From assembly GCA_024138025.1 (NCBI GenBank), contig JAMXBD010000113.1, positions 1,116,001 through 1,180,000 on the forward strand: a DNA stretch of 64,000 bases, written 5' to 3'. The notes beneath the pieces were generated by a model, which did no database searches, was not told the origin of the DNA, and worked only from the letters and a program-made list of their open reading frames with translations. Both the position numbers and the translations under genes were made by a program. Source of the stretch: Combretum micranthum (taxonomy: Eukaryota; Streptophyta; Magnoliopsida; Myrtales; Combretaceae). This document shows, piece after piece, positions 11,769 to 24,295 of this stretch. Positions within the stretch are counted from its first letter, which is position 1, and each line of letters begins with the position of its first letter.

Positions 11769-11834
11769 TTATATCGCATATTGGATATGCGATATAAGGA
11801 TTCTATATGTGTATCGCACTTCAGAAGTGCGATA
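11769..11834. repeat. Two adjacent perfect hairpins built on TATCGCA/TGCGATA
   Basis: The first hairpin has 13-bp perfect arms (TTATATCGCATAT at 11769-11781, reversed at 11785-11797) and a 3-nt loop. The second has 11-bp perfect arms (TATCGCACTTC at 11812-11822, reversed at 11824-11834) around a single base. Both centre on the heptamer TATCGCA. More single copies of the heptamer or its complement occur at about 11947, 11986 and 32212. Confidence 0.75.
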
Positions 11835-14199
11835 TATGTCTTTCAATTGTGTTTGCATTTCTAAAATATGATGGACGTGGATACCTATACTGCATATCAA
11901 ACATATGATACATGATCTAACTCATTTCAAGTTTTGCATGATTTAATGCGATATACATGCAAACCATGGTATCACTACTCATAAATGCGACATTGATGAT
12001 ATTTTGGTAATTCTTTTTTTTTTAATTTTTATTTTTGCAATATTTTTTTTTTAAATATGGCAGATATGTTTTTCACTCTAGAATTCTAGTATCAAACTAT
12101 GCTTTAGATTTCTTTTTTTCCCTATAAGATGTTTGTGTATAGTTGTTGGTAACAAGAGAAGAGAGTGTAGAAGAAAAATAAGAAAATTCATGTTAGTATT
12201 TTTATTTCATTGAATGAACAACATTTTTTATATTGGGAACAAATATCAAAGATCATGACTTTTTCCAAGAGTCACAATCACTAGATTTAAATTAGATTAG
12301 TTATCTAACACGTTTATCATGAATGGATGTGACCCAAACACATGAAACTCTTCAAAAGTTTGATAAAAAGTTGCATCTTTTCAAGTTATAATGCTAAACA
12401 CATTTTATATCATCAATAGCTCCGAATCATCTCAAAACTAAGCTACATCATTTTATACCATGGGCAAAAGCAGACCGAATCATCTTGCACAATTACATTC
12501 CATTTCGATCTTGTGTTCCTTTATGTAAGAGGTAATTGAAACATTTTTACAAAAGATTTGTAACTTTCATATAAAAGTCCATAAATCTCCTTCTTTTGTT
12601 CACATTAAACACTATACCTCTATAGTTAATTATTGAGTTTTCCAAACACAAAGTTTGCATTATAAATCACATAATTGACGATCTATTCAATATGTCCTCG
12701 ATCACTTTAATTTTTTATTACCAATTGTTGTATAAATTCTGTTAAAAAATGGATATAGTGCTTATAAGTTATGTTTAGCCATAAAAGAATGAAGGAATAG
12801 ATTTAGGAAATGTAAAATTATAAGCAATAAATAATAGATTTTTCATTTTTTTTTCTACCTTGACTTGGTATGAGGTAAAAATAATAAAACCTGAGTTAAA
12901 AACAAATACGAGACGCTTGAAATCGCATGAATGAATAAAAGAGTAGAGGACTTCGATGATATCTGTTGAAATAATTTCAAAGGAAAACATATATGATTAA
13001 GTTCTCTCATGACATAGTATTGATGACAAGAAAAAAGACTAAAGTTATCTAAAATATTGGTTAATGAGTATAGGTTTTGAGTTAATTAAGAGAATAAAGA
13101 AATTATGTTAGCAGATGTTATTTAGTTTAGAACTTATAAAACATGAATGCACAAGTAGTACAGCACAATAGAAGTTTTGTCAGAAGTTTTAGTTTAAGAC
13201 AAAAAACTGTTACAAGGATCTTTAGAAGAATGATCAAAATTTATATTATGGTCTTGAAAAGAAACCTTCAAAATGTTTAGATGTTACTTCAAAAGTTTAT
13301 GGAAAAAAATCTCTATGAGCCAATATGCTAGTTAGAAGGTATTTCATAAATTCTGAAAATGAAGCCAATGTACATCAAACAAAGTTAGAAGTTAGTTTAG
13401 AACTTTCATACAAGGCTGATGAGAATGATAATATAAGTTTGGATTTTTCTGATGATTTAAAGGCCTAGCTTCACTTGTCAAATATATTTGGGTAAGTTCC
13501 ATAGAAGTTCGATTAAAATATCATGGAGATTATTTTATAAAGATCTAACAATTTTCATAAACATCTATAAAGAAAACTTGTGTTGATTTTATTTTCAGGA
13601 TTATATAAATGCACTCAGGACATTCTACGAACATTCACTTGAAGCAAAAGTGGATAAGAATGAGTAAAATTTTGATAGTTGTGGATAAGGATAGAGCTTC
13701 CACATATCATGTGATATCTTAACAACCTTATAAACTAAAGACATGATTCTATATAAATTTATTAGGCAATATCTTTGCATACTTATCACAAAGTTCAACC
13801 TTATTCTCATAGGTTCAAAATTTAATTTTTCAATAGATATTATACTAGATTACAATAATAACATCAAGATTATTGAATAAGATATCCAACAGATAAAGAT
13901 CGGTTTTAAAGTTCAAAAATCATATCTTTACATCAACAAAAATAAACGGTGAAGAGAGATATGCAAATCAAACTAAATGTTACTAGCTAGAGGATAAAAG
14001 AAGATCATATTGAATCAGAGAGTACACAATAAAAAACAATATATCACAATCTAAACTCCATAGTTCTATTTTACAAGCTTTCAATTTTTGCTTTTTAGAA
14101 CTTTGAAACACTTGCCTACCCTTGGTTAAAAAAAAAATAATCATCAAAATATAATTTATATGAAAAAAATTATCAAAATTTATTGTAAAATTATGTTTT
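11835..14199. other. AT-rich intergenic DNA, no gene recognised
   Basis: No long ORF. Some stretches (13020-13480) read a little like decayed coding sequence but cannot be assigned. It runs up to the target duplication of the gypsy element at 14200. Confidence 0.35.
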
Positions 14200-14204
14200 A
14201 TATA

Positions 14205-14638
14205 TGATGGACCTTGCTATGATTAAGCCCAGCCCGGTTATAACCTTAAAGCTCACTCTTCCTCTCGATAGAATTCACTCGTAAGTCTCATGTCTTCTCT
14301 TCTTTCCCTCTTTCTGAATTAGGGATTCTAACTCTCTCTAACTAGCTCTCTGTGTTTATGTGCTTCGAGTGCATGCAAGTGTTCTTGGCTATTTCGAGAA
14401 GCCACTCTCCAATCTTACACAAGACTCAACATGATCAGGGGGAGAACTCATTTTTCTTGTTTCATTTATTGATAGTGTGATGTTTGTTATGCTGTTTACA
14501 GTTTGTTTTACAATCTGTTTGAGCTCCGTTCCTATATCTTGTTACTACAACTGGTAATCTGTATGTAAATTCTGTTACACAAAGTTTTTAAGCCAGCTAG
14601 GCTACTTGTGATGATGTGTACTTCTACTGATTGTATCA
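14205..14638 (-). repeat. 3' LTR of the gypsy chromovirus
   Basis: Aligns along its whole 434-bp length with the copy at 31706-32139. It is bounded outside by ATATA (14200-14204) and inside by the purine-rich PPT, which reads GATGGGGAGGAAAAA on the minus strand (14639-14653). Confidence 0.9.
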
Positions 14639-14653
14639 TTTTTCCTCCCCATC

Positions 14654-14940
14654 TGGAAAAGCAACCTTGTCTGTAAGGTTAAAATCTGGATAAGTCTGGT
14701 TGAACTGCATGGAATCTTCCCAAGTTGTCTCTTCTAGGGTAACCCTACCCATTGAACCAAAACTTGTTCAGTTTGCTGGCCATTGACTAAAGTAACTTAT
14801 GTGTCCAAAATTATGAGTGGTTGAATGATAGTGACACCACTATCTGAACTAGGTGGCAACTTCTTAATAACTCGATAGGGTCCATAATATCTTTTAGAAA
14901 GTTTATGAAACCCTGTGCGCAAAGACCTTTGTTTATAGGG
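14654..14940 (-). pseudogene. Integrase C-terminus and chromodomain tail of the chromovirus
   Basis: The minus strand continues the integrase after the F insertion with PYKQRSLRTGF and KRYYGPYRV, the usual integrase C-terminal core. A chromodomain-like segment follows, including VLVQWVGLP, then EETTWEDS in a shifted frame, then YPDFNLTDKVAF. The WEGLP..E.TWE pattern is typical of chromodomains at the end of chromoviral pol. A one-base frameshift and a TAG disrupt it. The chromodomain normally directs integration by binding histone marks. Confidence 0.8.
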
Positions 14941-15699
14941 ATGAATTTTAAGATTGAAATAGCCATGAATTTCCTAATTTATATTTTAATGTGTTATTGA
15001 AATGATATATGATTTTGAAATGAGATATATATGCATGAATAATATAATTAGTGCATGTGTTGATATGTGTTGTTTTGTATGTGTGTTATGTGCAATGAAA
15101 TTAATATTATTATTTTATGTTATTAATGTGTGCATAATGTAATGAATGTTTGTGTCTTTTGTGAATTAATATATGTGTTATGCTTAGAACTTGTCAAAAC
15201 AACTTTGTTTTCTAAGAAAATTGTTGATAGAATTTTACAAATTTAAGCCTAATTCTTAAGCCCAAATTAAACTCAAATGCATTCCAAATTAAGCCAAATT
15301 AACTAAGTCAAACAGACCTTAAAGTCAAACTTTTACTTATTGACCTCAAATTTGATTAATTAGGGACTCTTTTGGCAACCCCATTTTTCCATACGAATTT
15401 CTTTCTTTCCTTTTCCTTCTCTTTTCCTATTTCATCAAACCATAAGCCCTAAACCAAAAACCAAAATCAAGCTCGTGGAATCAACAAAAAAAATCACTCC
15501 AAGACAAAGCCTATTCATGTAAGTTAATTGTAATATACAGAAATAAAGATGAAAACATAATGGATTATGAATCATGAGATGATATAGGATGAGTTTAAGG
15601 TCAAAACAAGAAAATTGTAAAGGTTTAAGTTTGGTTGTAGAACAAATGTTGAAGTTCGGATTTGTGCATTTTTTTACAGATTGCATGCTGCTTCCTGGA

Positions 15700-15970
15700 G
15701 AATCCATGCTGCTGGCGTAGAGACGGCGGGAAAGGAACAGTAGCGTTTTTCTTAATACTGGGTGGAACACTGTTGGTGTACACTAGGGTTTCTCTTAACG
15801 CCGGCTGGGAATGCCATCGGCATAGGGCATGGATTTGCCAGCGTATGTGGTAGGATTGAATTTCTGAGAATTCAAAGTCCCGATGAACGCCGCCAGTGCT
15901 CGTGTAAATTTTGCCAGCATAGGGTGTACGCTGGCAAGATCTACACATACGCCACCGGTGTAGGGCCGGC
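15700..15970 (+). repeat. GC-rich palindromic motif block in U3 of LTR E
   Basis: In otherwise AT-rich DNA this block carries repeated GCCGGC, CGCCGG and GCCAGC words and the perfect palindrome CACCGGTG (15953-15960), all just upstream of the TATA box at 15984. A related block lies in insert F at 21590-22060. Confidence 0.65.
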
Positions 15971-16314
15971 GTATGACCAAATTTATATAAATACGAGATA
16001 CGAAAAACGGTTTTGACATAAACGTTTATTCATTTTCTCCTTCGTATAAGAGTTTTGGAGTGTTCTTGCAGATCTAGGCTTGGAGAATCATCCGGAGGGT
16101 GTTTTTGATCCAAAGTAAGTGATTTTGACCTTCTCTCATGGATTAAATATGAATTTGTATGAGTTTGCTTAGGGTTTTGTTGTGTTCTTGAAGGAAAAAT
16201 GTGGAGAAGATTTAGATCTTGGATTTAATCTATCTCGGTTGGATAAGAAGTGAATGCTGTGATTAAAACAAGTAAGTCTAATGTTCTCATATCAGATTTA
16301 TATGAATTTCATGC

Positions 16315-19300
16315 TGTAAACCCCGGTATTCTTAGTAGTCAAATAAACTCCAGGGATTGAAAAGCAAAACCCTAATCCAGTCCAATTTAAGCTTAGTGAG
16401 AGAAGCTTAGAAACCCTAAATCCGACTTTCTTTCGGTTTCATAATAAAAAAAATTTTATAAAGTAAATGAATATGAATTATTGTTTTAAAGTATATTTTA
16501 AACCTTAGAAGGTTTTAAATTAAAAAAATTTTCAATTATAGGCCTTCCCGAGCTCAATTACGGAAAAACGTGCCCCGGGACTAAAAACTCAGAAAAATAT
16601 TTCGGAATATTCATTAGAACCGAAATTTTATAAGGATTTCAAAAATATAAATTTTATAATTTTCCGGGCTATAAAAATTACAGTTATAGCTTTTTTCCCG
16701 TATTTTCTTTACAACCGGTAAAGTAGATGTCTTATCTACTATTCACAAGTACAACCTACACTACACACTACCCATAGCCTATTCTTACATCCTTAAAACT
16801 ACTCATTATAATTTTCTTTTCCAAGAAATTTTGTTTCCTAATTAATTATTACATTTTATTATTTAAATTGCAAATTTTATCAAAATTCAAATTTCTCTCT
16901 CTCTCCCTCACACAATGGCCGACGCACCTCCTCCCCATTTCCCTCTATTTTGTTTTATTTTTACTTCTTTTATTCAATTAAAACCCTAATTTATTCAATA
17001 TATAAGCTTATTTTCTCTCTCTCTTCTCATTTTTCACTCTTTCAAAATTTACAAAAGAAGAAAAACTCTCTCTTTCTCCCCTAGTGTTGCCATGACACTA
17101 CACACACACACACACTCACTCACAAGTTTGTTTCATTTTCTTTTCTACTCCAAATCTCCATTGGTATGATGATTTCAAGCTTTGTTATTGCTAAATCTTG
17201 TAATGGCAAGACTTTTCTTGTGCATTTTCCACTTTAAATCCCAATGAGCATATGCTAGGGACAAGAAAACACTAATACAAGAATATCAAGCCATCACAAG
17301 AAGTAGATCTTGTGTTTAAAGGAGTTTTTGTTGAAATAATATTATGTTCATGCATGTAAAGTAGAGATCTTGCATGAAAGTTTATGTTCATGTTATTAAA
17401 CTCATATTCATGCACTATAAGTGGTAGATCTAGTGTTTAGACACACATACTTTCATTGACATTTATGTTCATGTGGTTATTTTGAACTTGCATGCATTTA
17501 TGATCATAAAAGTTTAGCCTTGCATATATAAATGTGTTAGATGATAGATCTTTATGTATATAAGACAAGAAACCTAAAAAGAAAAGATTTTTGTTAGAAA
17601 GGTCAAAGGAAAAATTCGGATGATTTTTGAAACCTATTTTAAAAACCCTTGAAACCACTTGAAACTCATATTTTTCATGAAAAATGGAAGGTATATGTAA
17701 TAGGTATCTCCAAGGAATGATTCTTACAAGTTGAAATGAGTTTAGACATGAGTAATGTGTAAAACAAGTAGTGGAATTAAGATGGAAAATTTTGAGTTAG
17801 TGATCAAGTTGTTAAATTCGTAATTTGGAGTGATGCCTACATAAACATCTAGTATTCAAGCTTAAATTGCATTTTTTATGTGTTAAATGGAGTCCTTAGG
17901 TAGTAGATAGAGTAAAGCTTTAAATTTTGATGCATTAAACAAGTTTTCTCATAAGAAATATGCGAGAAATGAAAATTTCCAAAATTCGGATTTTTGTGAA
18001 AAGCTTATTTGAAAATATACTTGTAAAGTGAAAAATGTGAATTTCTATGAAGAAATGAAGGTCTTGGATAATATAGATGATAAAGACTCATTTTATCTAG
18101 ATAGCAAGTAAATTCTAGGAATAAAATCCTAAAACACTAGGAAATGTAAAATTTGAAAGAATGGATTTTTTAAGAAATGACTATTGTGGAGTCTTGTAAT
18201 AAGTAGGAGTTCTTAAAAGTTCATTATCAAAAGTTATCAAGATCATGCATATATTGAGCTCATTACATGACATTCATACTAGGAATTCATTCATATTCCA
18301 TCTATACATGAATCATCAACTAGACACATTTTTACCAAATGCAAAACAATTTTCGGAAATGGAAAAGTTACAGAACAGATCTGATCCCTTTGTTCCATAA
18401 CCTTAATGTTTTCAAAACTTAAAAATAATATTAGAAATAGATAGATCTTTCGAAGTAGATAGAAATCGATATAAAATTTGCGAAATTCCGAGTTAAAATG
18501 ACCAAGTTATGGCCGTTTTAAGTTGGAACTTCCGCAAATAGCGAGAATCACGATTTTTTTTAGTCTAGATGTATAGTTTGAATTAGTTAAGTGATGGGAT
18601 TCTTATGAGATTATTCTTATTTGGTAGATGATCCCGAGCACGATGATACCCTACCACCTGACTACTACTATTAAGAGACCGACGTTCCATGGCTGAGTGA
18701 GTATTACTTCCGATTTCAATTATTGCTTGTGATTGTAATGATAGTTGCATTAGTTGCTTAGGCAAAGATAAAAATGAATATGCACGATGGGGTATTGGGA
18801 ATTATAATTGTCTGTTATCGATATGTGAAGTTAAACTTAAAGAATATCGAAGCCGGGTGATAAGTTATTGCTTGTATAGAGATAAGCTAGAATTGATTTT
18901 CTGCGAAAATATTGCTTGGCCACCTAAAAGAATTGGATTAATCGAGTATTGGACTTCAATTATAATTTGAACTCATTCATATCACGACGGGGATGGAGCA
19001 TTAGCATTTGTTGGTTAATCGTGATCCATAAAACGAAATTGTTAATTAATCGTGATCCATAAAACGAAATTATTGGTTAATCATGATCCATAAAACGAAA
19101 TATTATTCAGTTGACCATGAGCTTAAACGGCGTCGTACCGCAGAATTCGTTGATCTGCTAACCCGGGATGGAGGGTGTAAGTCCATCCACATATGATTTC
19201 CGGCTGGTCACATGTTTATTGAACTCACTTGTCTGATGCATTTCACTTGACTGAATAATCACTTGCTTGAATGATTTGTCTTAATTGTGATATGGAAGTT

Positions 19301-19732
19301 TTCACTCACTAAGCTAGTTAGCTTATACCCCTATAGTTTCTACTTGTTGCATCATGAATTCATTTGGCTTAGGCCAAGGCAGGCTACAGCTCAGGAACCG
19401 GAGCTAGGAGTTTCCCTTAGAAGTTTACTTCGGTTTTGTTTAGACTTTCGTTGGAAACCAAAGGACTCTGGATGGCTGTAATGGACTTAATATTATTTTG
19501 CGGGGGAATGCCCCTTAGACTTTGTAATTTGGATATATGTGTTTTGGTTTATTATCTATGGCTAATGAATACCACATTAAACTTCTTAACTCCATTGAAT
19601 AGAGTATTCTATGGTTGTAAAGGGACGCTTTACATCTATACAAGACTCCCGAAGGATTCGGATAGAAATTCGAGAGTCTTCTATAGCATGTGGCGGACTG
19701 TTACGTTTAAGATACCCCTATGGAGCGTGACA
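16315..19732 (+). mobile_element. Insert B: 3.4-kb solo LTR with CATGC target duplication, nested in E
   Basis: It starts TGTAAACCCC and ends GGAGCGTGACA and is flanked by perfect CATGC copies (16310-16314 and 19733-19737). It contains a TATA box (TATATAAG, 16999-17006) followed by a CT-rich leader, then a long U5. It belongs to the same family as LTRs A, C and D in this window, which lie in the opposite orientation. Shared markers are the ATGACCAAGTTATGGCCG region near 18500, the TAACCCGGGATGGAGGG region near 19160, and the GTCCGCCACA-type end. No internal coding region accompanies it. Open frames at 19287-19870 are LTR sequence, not genes. Confidence 0.9.
19013..19101 (+). repeat. Three ~33-bp tandem copies within LTR B
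   Basis: The unit contains GGTTAATCGTGATCCATAAA followed by ACGAAAT and occurs three times with few changes. LTR A has only two such units (inverted, near 24967-25015), so copy number varies within the family. Confidence 0.75.
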
Positions 19733-21589
19733 CATGCAAATTCTAAGGATTTTGTGATTTATTTGCATGAAGGAAACCTAGATTTGGTTGGGATCCGAAT
19801 TTATGGATGTGAGTTGGATTTTGGTGATCTAAATCATAAGTTTTGTCCTTTCTTTGATGGAGTTGAATAATGTGTGATTAGATGATCATTATGTGTTCTT
19901 GTTGTCATATAATATTAGGGTTTTGAAGGATTATCGAATTCTATAGATTGTTGTGGAAGATTGATTGGGTTAGATGGTGCAACTTGGTGATTTTCTTTGT
20001 CAGGTTGGATTTTGGGATTTAGTACATTAGGAATTGTTTATATGTTTTCTCATTTGTTATATATATATATGTTGTTGACAGAATTTGGAGATTTGGGTTT
20101 GTTGTTGTATTGTTAATATTGTTGAACTATTATGGAGATTCGGGAGATTTGGTTGTGGTTGAGTGTTGAAGTAAAGGATTTTGGAAATTCAGATTGGAAT
20201 TTCCTGAAATGAGAAAGGTAGACCAATCCTTGTTTGCTGTTTTTGCCAGTAAGTTTAGTATTGATCGAATGCTTGTAGGAACTGATTTCTTAATAACCTA
20301 ATAATTGTAACGGTTGATTGTGCTTGGCTTTGACCAGTAAAGACCTGGTAGACAGTGATACTGTGAGGTTATCCTGATGATCTTGGTGTGAGGTGTTGTC
20401 CCTAGTGGACTCGTGCCTTGATTATGATTCCGGTGGGATAGGTGTTCTGGATCGGGTAATTTGGGAGTACCCACTCATCCATATATCTATATGATTTATT
20501 ATTTTCAAGAGTTGTTATGATTTTCATGGGGTTGAGTAACTCCGAGTTCAGGATTAGAGTATACTTAATACTGTACTATGTTGTTTTGTTGGTTAAAAAG
20601 ATAATAACATGATTGTTTGCATTAGTTTAATTTGCAATGAATTACCTATCCATTGTATGTGAAATGCATTTGTTTTTGGATTGGAGTTATCACACTAGGC
20701 ATCGCCGCTCATTCTTTTAAATTTCAAGTACAGGTGAAGAAGATATAGTATATGATCTTTCCGGATATGACTTATTCTTTGATAGCAGGGATGGCGATAG
20801 TGAACCTGACTACCCAGCCGAGAGTTAGGCTCCATATATCAAATTTCTAAGAAAAGACATGTTTTGATCATTTGGAATTGTAGTTGGATGTTTTTATTGG
20901 TTTTACATGAAAAGATCTTAATGTAACCAGTATTGAGTTTCTGTTGAATTTGTTGACTATGAAGTCAACTTGGATTTTATGCTTGAACAAGGAGTTTTTG
21001 TTTTATGAAGTATGAGTTTTTTGTTTTAACAGGTTTCGTATCCTATGAGATACCCTATGAGTATTTACAGGTGATGATTGTATTATTGTGGATAATAGAG
21101 CCTCTGTGTGTCCTTTATAAGAAGGGATACGTGGCGGGTTATAATGCCTTATTTTAGGACGTTACATTAATGAAAGCATAATCTTTTGTTTTATTTCCTA
21201 TCTTGTGTTTTGAATAAAAAATCTAGGGAAAGATGAGTAAATGCTATTTGAGTTGATTGATTTATGCATTGATATATGTTAGGTTGTGCTTTGTTATTTT
21301 GTAAGCTTAGTTAAGTGTTAGGGAAGTTGTAAGGAGTGTTGATGAGTAGTGAAGCTAAATTGAGTAGTTGAAGTGTGGAATTGAAGTATAACTAGTATTT
21401 GAATGTTGTAGTTGGGTGTTTGATGATTAGAAGTGGGGTTTGTGTTGTTTGGATGGTGTTTAGAACATATAACAACTTTTGGGAAGCTTATAATAAGTTT
21501 GAAGAATTTTTGAAAAGAGTTGATGTTGTAAAGAAAGCAAGGGAAGTAAAACATTTTCTAATAGGTCTGTTTTTGAGCGTATGCAAGCA

Positions 21590-22060
21590 TCTGGTACTTT
21601 ACGCCACCGGTGTATAGGTGGTGTTGAAGGTGATCAGAACCTATTTCCTTAAAGCCGCTTGAAATGCTTGCCGATTTCGCAAGGAAAGTTTGCCAATGTT
21701 TATTTTTCAAACGTACGCTGGTTATTAGGGTTCCAACACCGCCAGCTTAGGGGCAGTGTGGAATGTGAACATAATCAAAATCTTTAACGCCGGACTTAAA
21801 GCCACCGGTGTAGTATCCATGCTGTCCGCGTACATGGATATACTGCCGGTGTTAGGGGTATCCACGGGCGTTGAACCAATCCCATGGAACCTCGGAAATA
21901 TTTGGAAATTTGGAGTTGTAGTCTACACCGACTCAACACCGCCGGCATATACTAAAGGCTATCAGTGTATCCTTGAATGCTGCTAGTGTTGGCAAGTATT
22001 GAGTTTTAGTGCATTGTGCACCGGTTTAACACCGCTGGCATTAAAGGCCGGCGTGTCCCC
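21590..22060 (+). repeat. GC-rich palindromic motif block in insert F
   Basis: Contains CACCGGTG twice (21605-21612 and 21803-21810), a related GCACCGGTTTAAC near 22020, and many CGCCGG/GCCGGC words, in the style of the block in LTR E. It lies downstream of the F leader rather than upstream of a TATA box. Confidence 0.6.
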
Positions 22061-23492
22061 TACAGTTTTCATTTTCAAAAAATTTCTTTAATATTTCCCA
22101 AAGCTTGATATATGATCAATAAAATATTTGTTGTATATTGTATGATATAATATGATGTTTAAATGCTCTGTTATGACTTTGTAATAATTTATTTGAATAT
22201 CTTTGATTAATTATATTTGAAACTAGTTAATTAGTGCTTGAACTAAGTGGGAAATTCAATATTATATTAAATAGTGACAAATCCTTGCTCGGCCAATCCC
22301 ATTAGTTCCCAAGCTATTTCAGGTACGCGGTAACTTGCTTGTTTTTTTTGCTAGGATAAGCATCATTCAAAGTTACTCTAAATTAAGAAATTTAATAATT
22401 GATTTCTAAGTGTCTTTTATACCATTGAATCTGGTTTAGAGAGCGGTAACCTTGCTCAGATTGGGGGCATGGTAGTTTTCGGAGCTTAGACCACCCCTGT
22501 TATTTTGATATGACTTTCATAAGTGGTTTAGCGGGTAATTGATAGGGAATTTGGTATCGGTATAACATTTGCTTATTCTTGAAAGGATGTAATATAATTT
22601 AATTCAATGTTATGGAAACACTTGAGTTAAGTGATATTATGGATCAAGTTAAGTGAAGTCAAGAATGGCTAGAAATCCTAAATGAAATTACTTAATCGTT
22701 ATGGATAAATTTATCTAGGATGATATGAGTATTCGAGCTACTTATATCAACCTATTGAGCGTCGTGATGCGTTACTCAGGATCTCTTAGTATTACAAGCT
22801 ACGCCAGAAGGTGGGGCTACCTAGTCTGTATGAACAGTAGGGACCACTCAGGGAGACGGTCGTGATACTAGATCCTTGATGTTCGGAGTTTGAATACTCT
22901 CATGATGTATGACTAACTAAAGAATTGAATAATAAATTATTGGTTGTTGCATTTTGTATTTAGCTTAAGCATGTGTGAATACTTTGCATTTGTATTCGTT
23001 ACTTGCGTACTGGGCCTTTGGCTCATCTTTTAATCATTTCAGATGATGAATCGATGAATTTTTACCAGTATGGGGTATGGAAACCGATTTCGAAGATTTT
23101 CTTGATAATTTGGAGGACTAGAGATGACCTTAGTGATGGAATAATTTTGTAATAGACTAGTTATGATAGCCTTGTGGTTGTATTTAAAGTACTAGTTGGA
23201 TTATATGTGTAATTTTGTTAAGGCTTATAAGAAGCCTTTAGTTGTAATGTGTATTTATATATATGTACTTAACTATGTATGACTTGAGTTTATTTCTTTA
23301 TGAAATATGTTAATAGTGTAGTATTTTTTGTTAAAAGTTTTGAAAAACTATGGTTTCTATTATATTAACTATGTGGAATTAGACAAATAATTCCTCAAAC
23401 ACTTCTTTTAGATAACCTTACATATAATCCTACAGGTTATATGTGGTTGGAGAACTGTTATCACCTATTTTAATTATAGGGGTGATAGCGGT

Positions 23493-24290
23493 CCTTATAA
23501 AGATAGACAAGTCTCTTGGCTCGAAAGATACATCAGTGCGATGTTTATTTGCTAGTTGCTTCATTTTATTCTGTGCCTTAGCTAAATTATCTCGAAGTAT
23601 TTGTAAAGCTTTGTCCCTTTGAACCAGGTCTTCATCAACTACTTCCAACATTGAACTTCCCCTGATATATGATGGTATGGAAGGAGGTGATCTTCCATAG
23701 ACCAATTCAAATGGGGTACATTTGGCTCCTTCAGGATAAGAAACATTGTAGGCATACTCTACCCATGGTAAGAAACGAACCCAGTCCCTTGGATAATCCA
23801 TGACATAGCTCCTAAGATAGTGTTCAATAGTTCGGTTCGGTACTTCTATCTGTCCATCTGACTGAGGGTGGTATGCACTACTCATGTGCAATTTAGTTCC
23901 ACTAAGATGAAACAGTTCCTTCCAAAATTTGCTGGTGAATATGGGGTCCCTGTCTAAAACAATAGAGCGAGGAATACCATGTAATTTGATAACCATGAGA
24001 ATGAATAAATTTGCCACTTGAGTAGCAGTAAAATGAGAGTCTAGTGACCCGAGATAGCAGTATTTGGATAGTTGATCGACTACCACACATATTACTGTGA
24101 ACCCTTGAGACCTAGGGAGGGATGTAATGAAGTCCATGCTGACATCTTTCCACACTCGCTCAGGGATAGGTAAAGGATGTAATAGGCCGGTTGGTGATCT
24201 AGTCAAATATTTGACTTGTTGACAAATAGTGCAATTTCGAATATAATTCTCCACATCCTTTTTCATACCTTCCTAAAAGAAATTGATGCG
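23493..24290 (-). pseudogene. Integrase core of the gypsy chromovirus
   Basis: Read on the minus strand from the A insertion site, this holds the integrase. The zinc-binding end (NCTICQQVK) comes first, then the catalytic core starting WKDVSMDFITSLP with catalytic Asp. Next come the second Asp in VLDRDPIFTSKFW and the family signature SSAYHPQSDGQIEV, in which the usual catalytic Glu follows (IEVPNR for TEVVNR). The core is uninterrupted at 23520-24266. Directly upstream a Trp codon has become TAG (FF*EGMKKD) with a nearby one-base loss. It integrated retroelement cDNA when intact. Confidence 0.9.
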
Positions 24291-24295
24291 TGATG

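Larger units (their letters stand above)
15529..21166 (+). mobile_element. Insert E: solo LTR with TTAAT target duplication, nested in F
   Basis: It begins TGTAATATACAG and ends GGACGTTACA, the TGTNAC..GTTACA inverted style of large gypsy LTRs. The perfect 5-bp duplication TTAAT lies at 15524-15528 and 21167-21171. After removing nested B it is about 2.2 kb. A TATA box (TATATAAA, 15984-15991) follows a GC-rich U3 block. No internal region, PBS or pol is present, so this is a solo LTR left by LTR-LTR recombination. The open frames inside are not coding. Confidence 0.8.
14941..23492 (+). mobile_element. Insert F: LTR-like block splitting the chromovirus integrase
   Basis: Host reading resumes exactly across this block: the minus strand gives DLSIFIR on the right and PYKQRSL on the left, in frame. 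The octamer TTATAGGG occurs at both borders (14933-14940 and 23474-23481), with about 11 bp of untemplated or decayed sequence at the right. Without nested E and its duplication, F is about 2.9 kb (14941-15528 plus 21172-23492). It reads like a plus-strand LTR: an AT-rich 5' part, a pyrimidine-rich leader (15400-15440), then a long downstream part with GC-rich palindromic motifs (21590-22060). No ORF of any domain was found. I did not find clean TG..CA ends, so the term solo LTR is an inference. Confidence 0.6.

Noticed and set aside
13020..13480. Possible decayed coding region
   Set aside because: Some frames look loosely protein-like but no motif of any retroelement or host family could be recognised.
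19436..19870. 144-codon ORF
   Set aside because: It crosses the border of solo LTR B into LTR E at 19732, so it is a chance frame.
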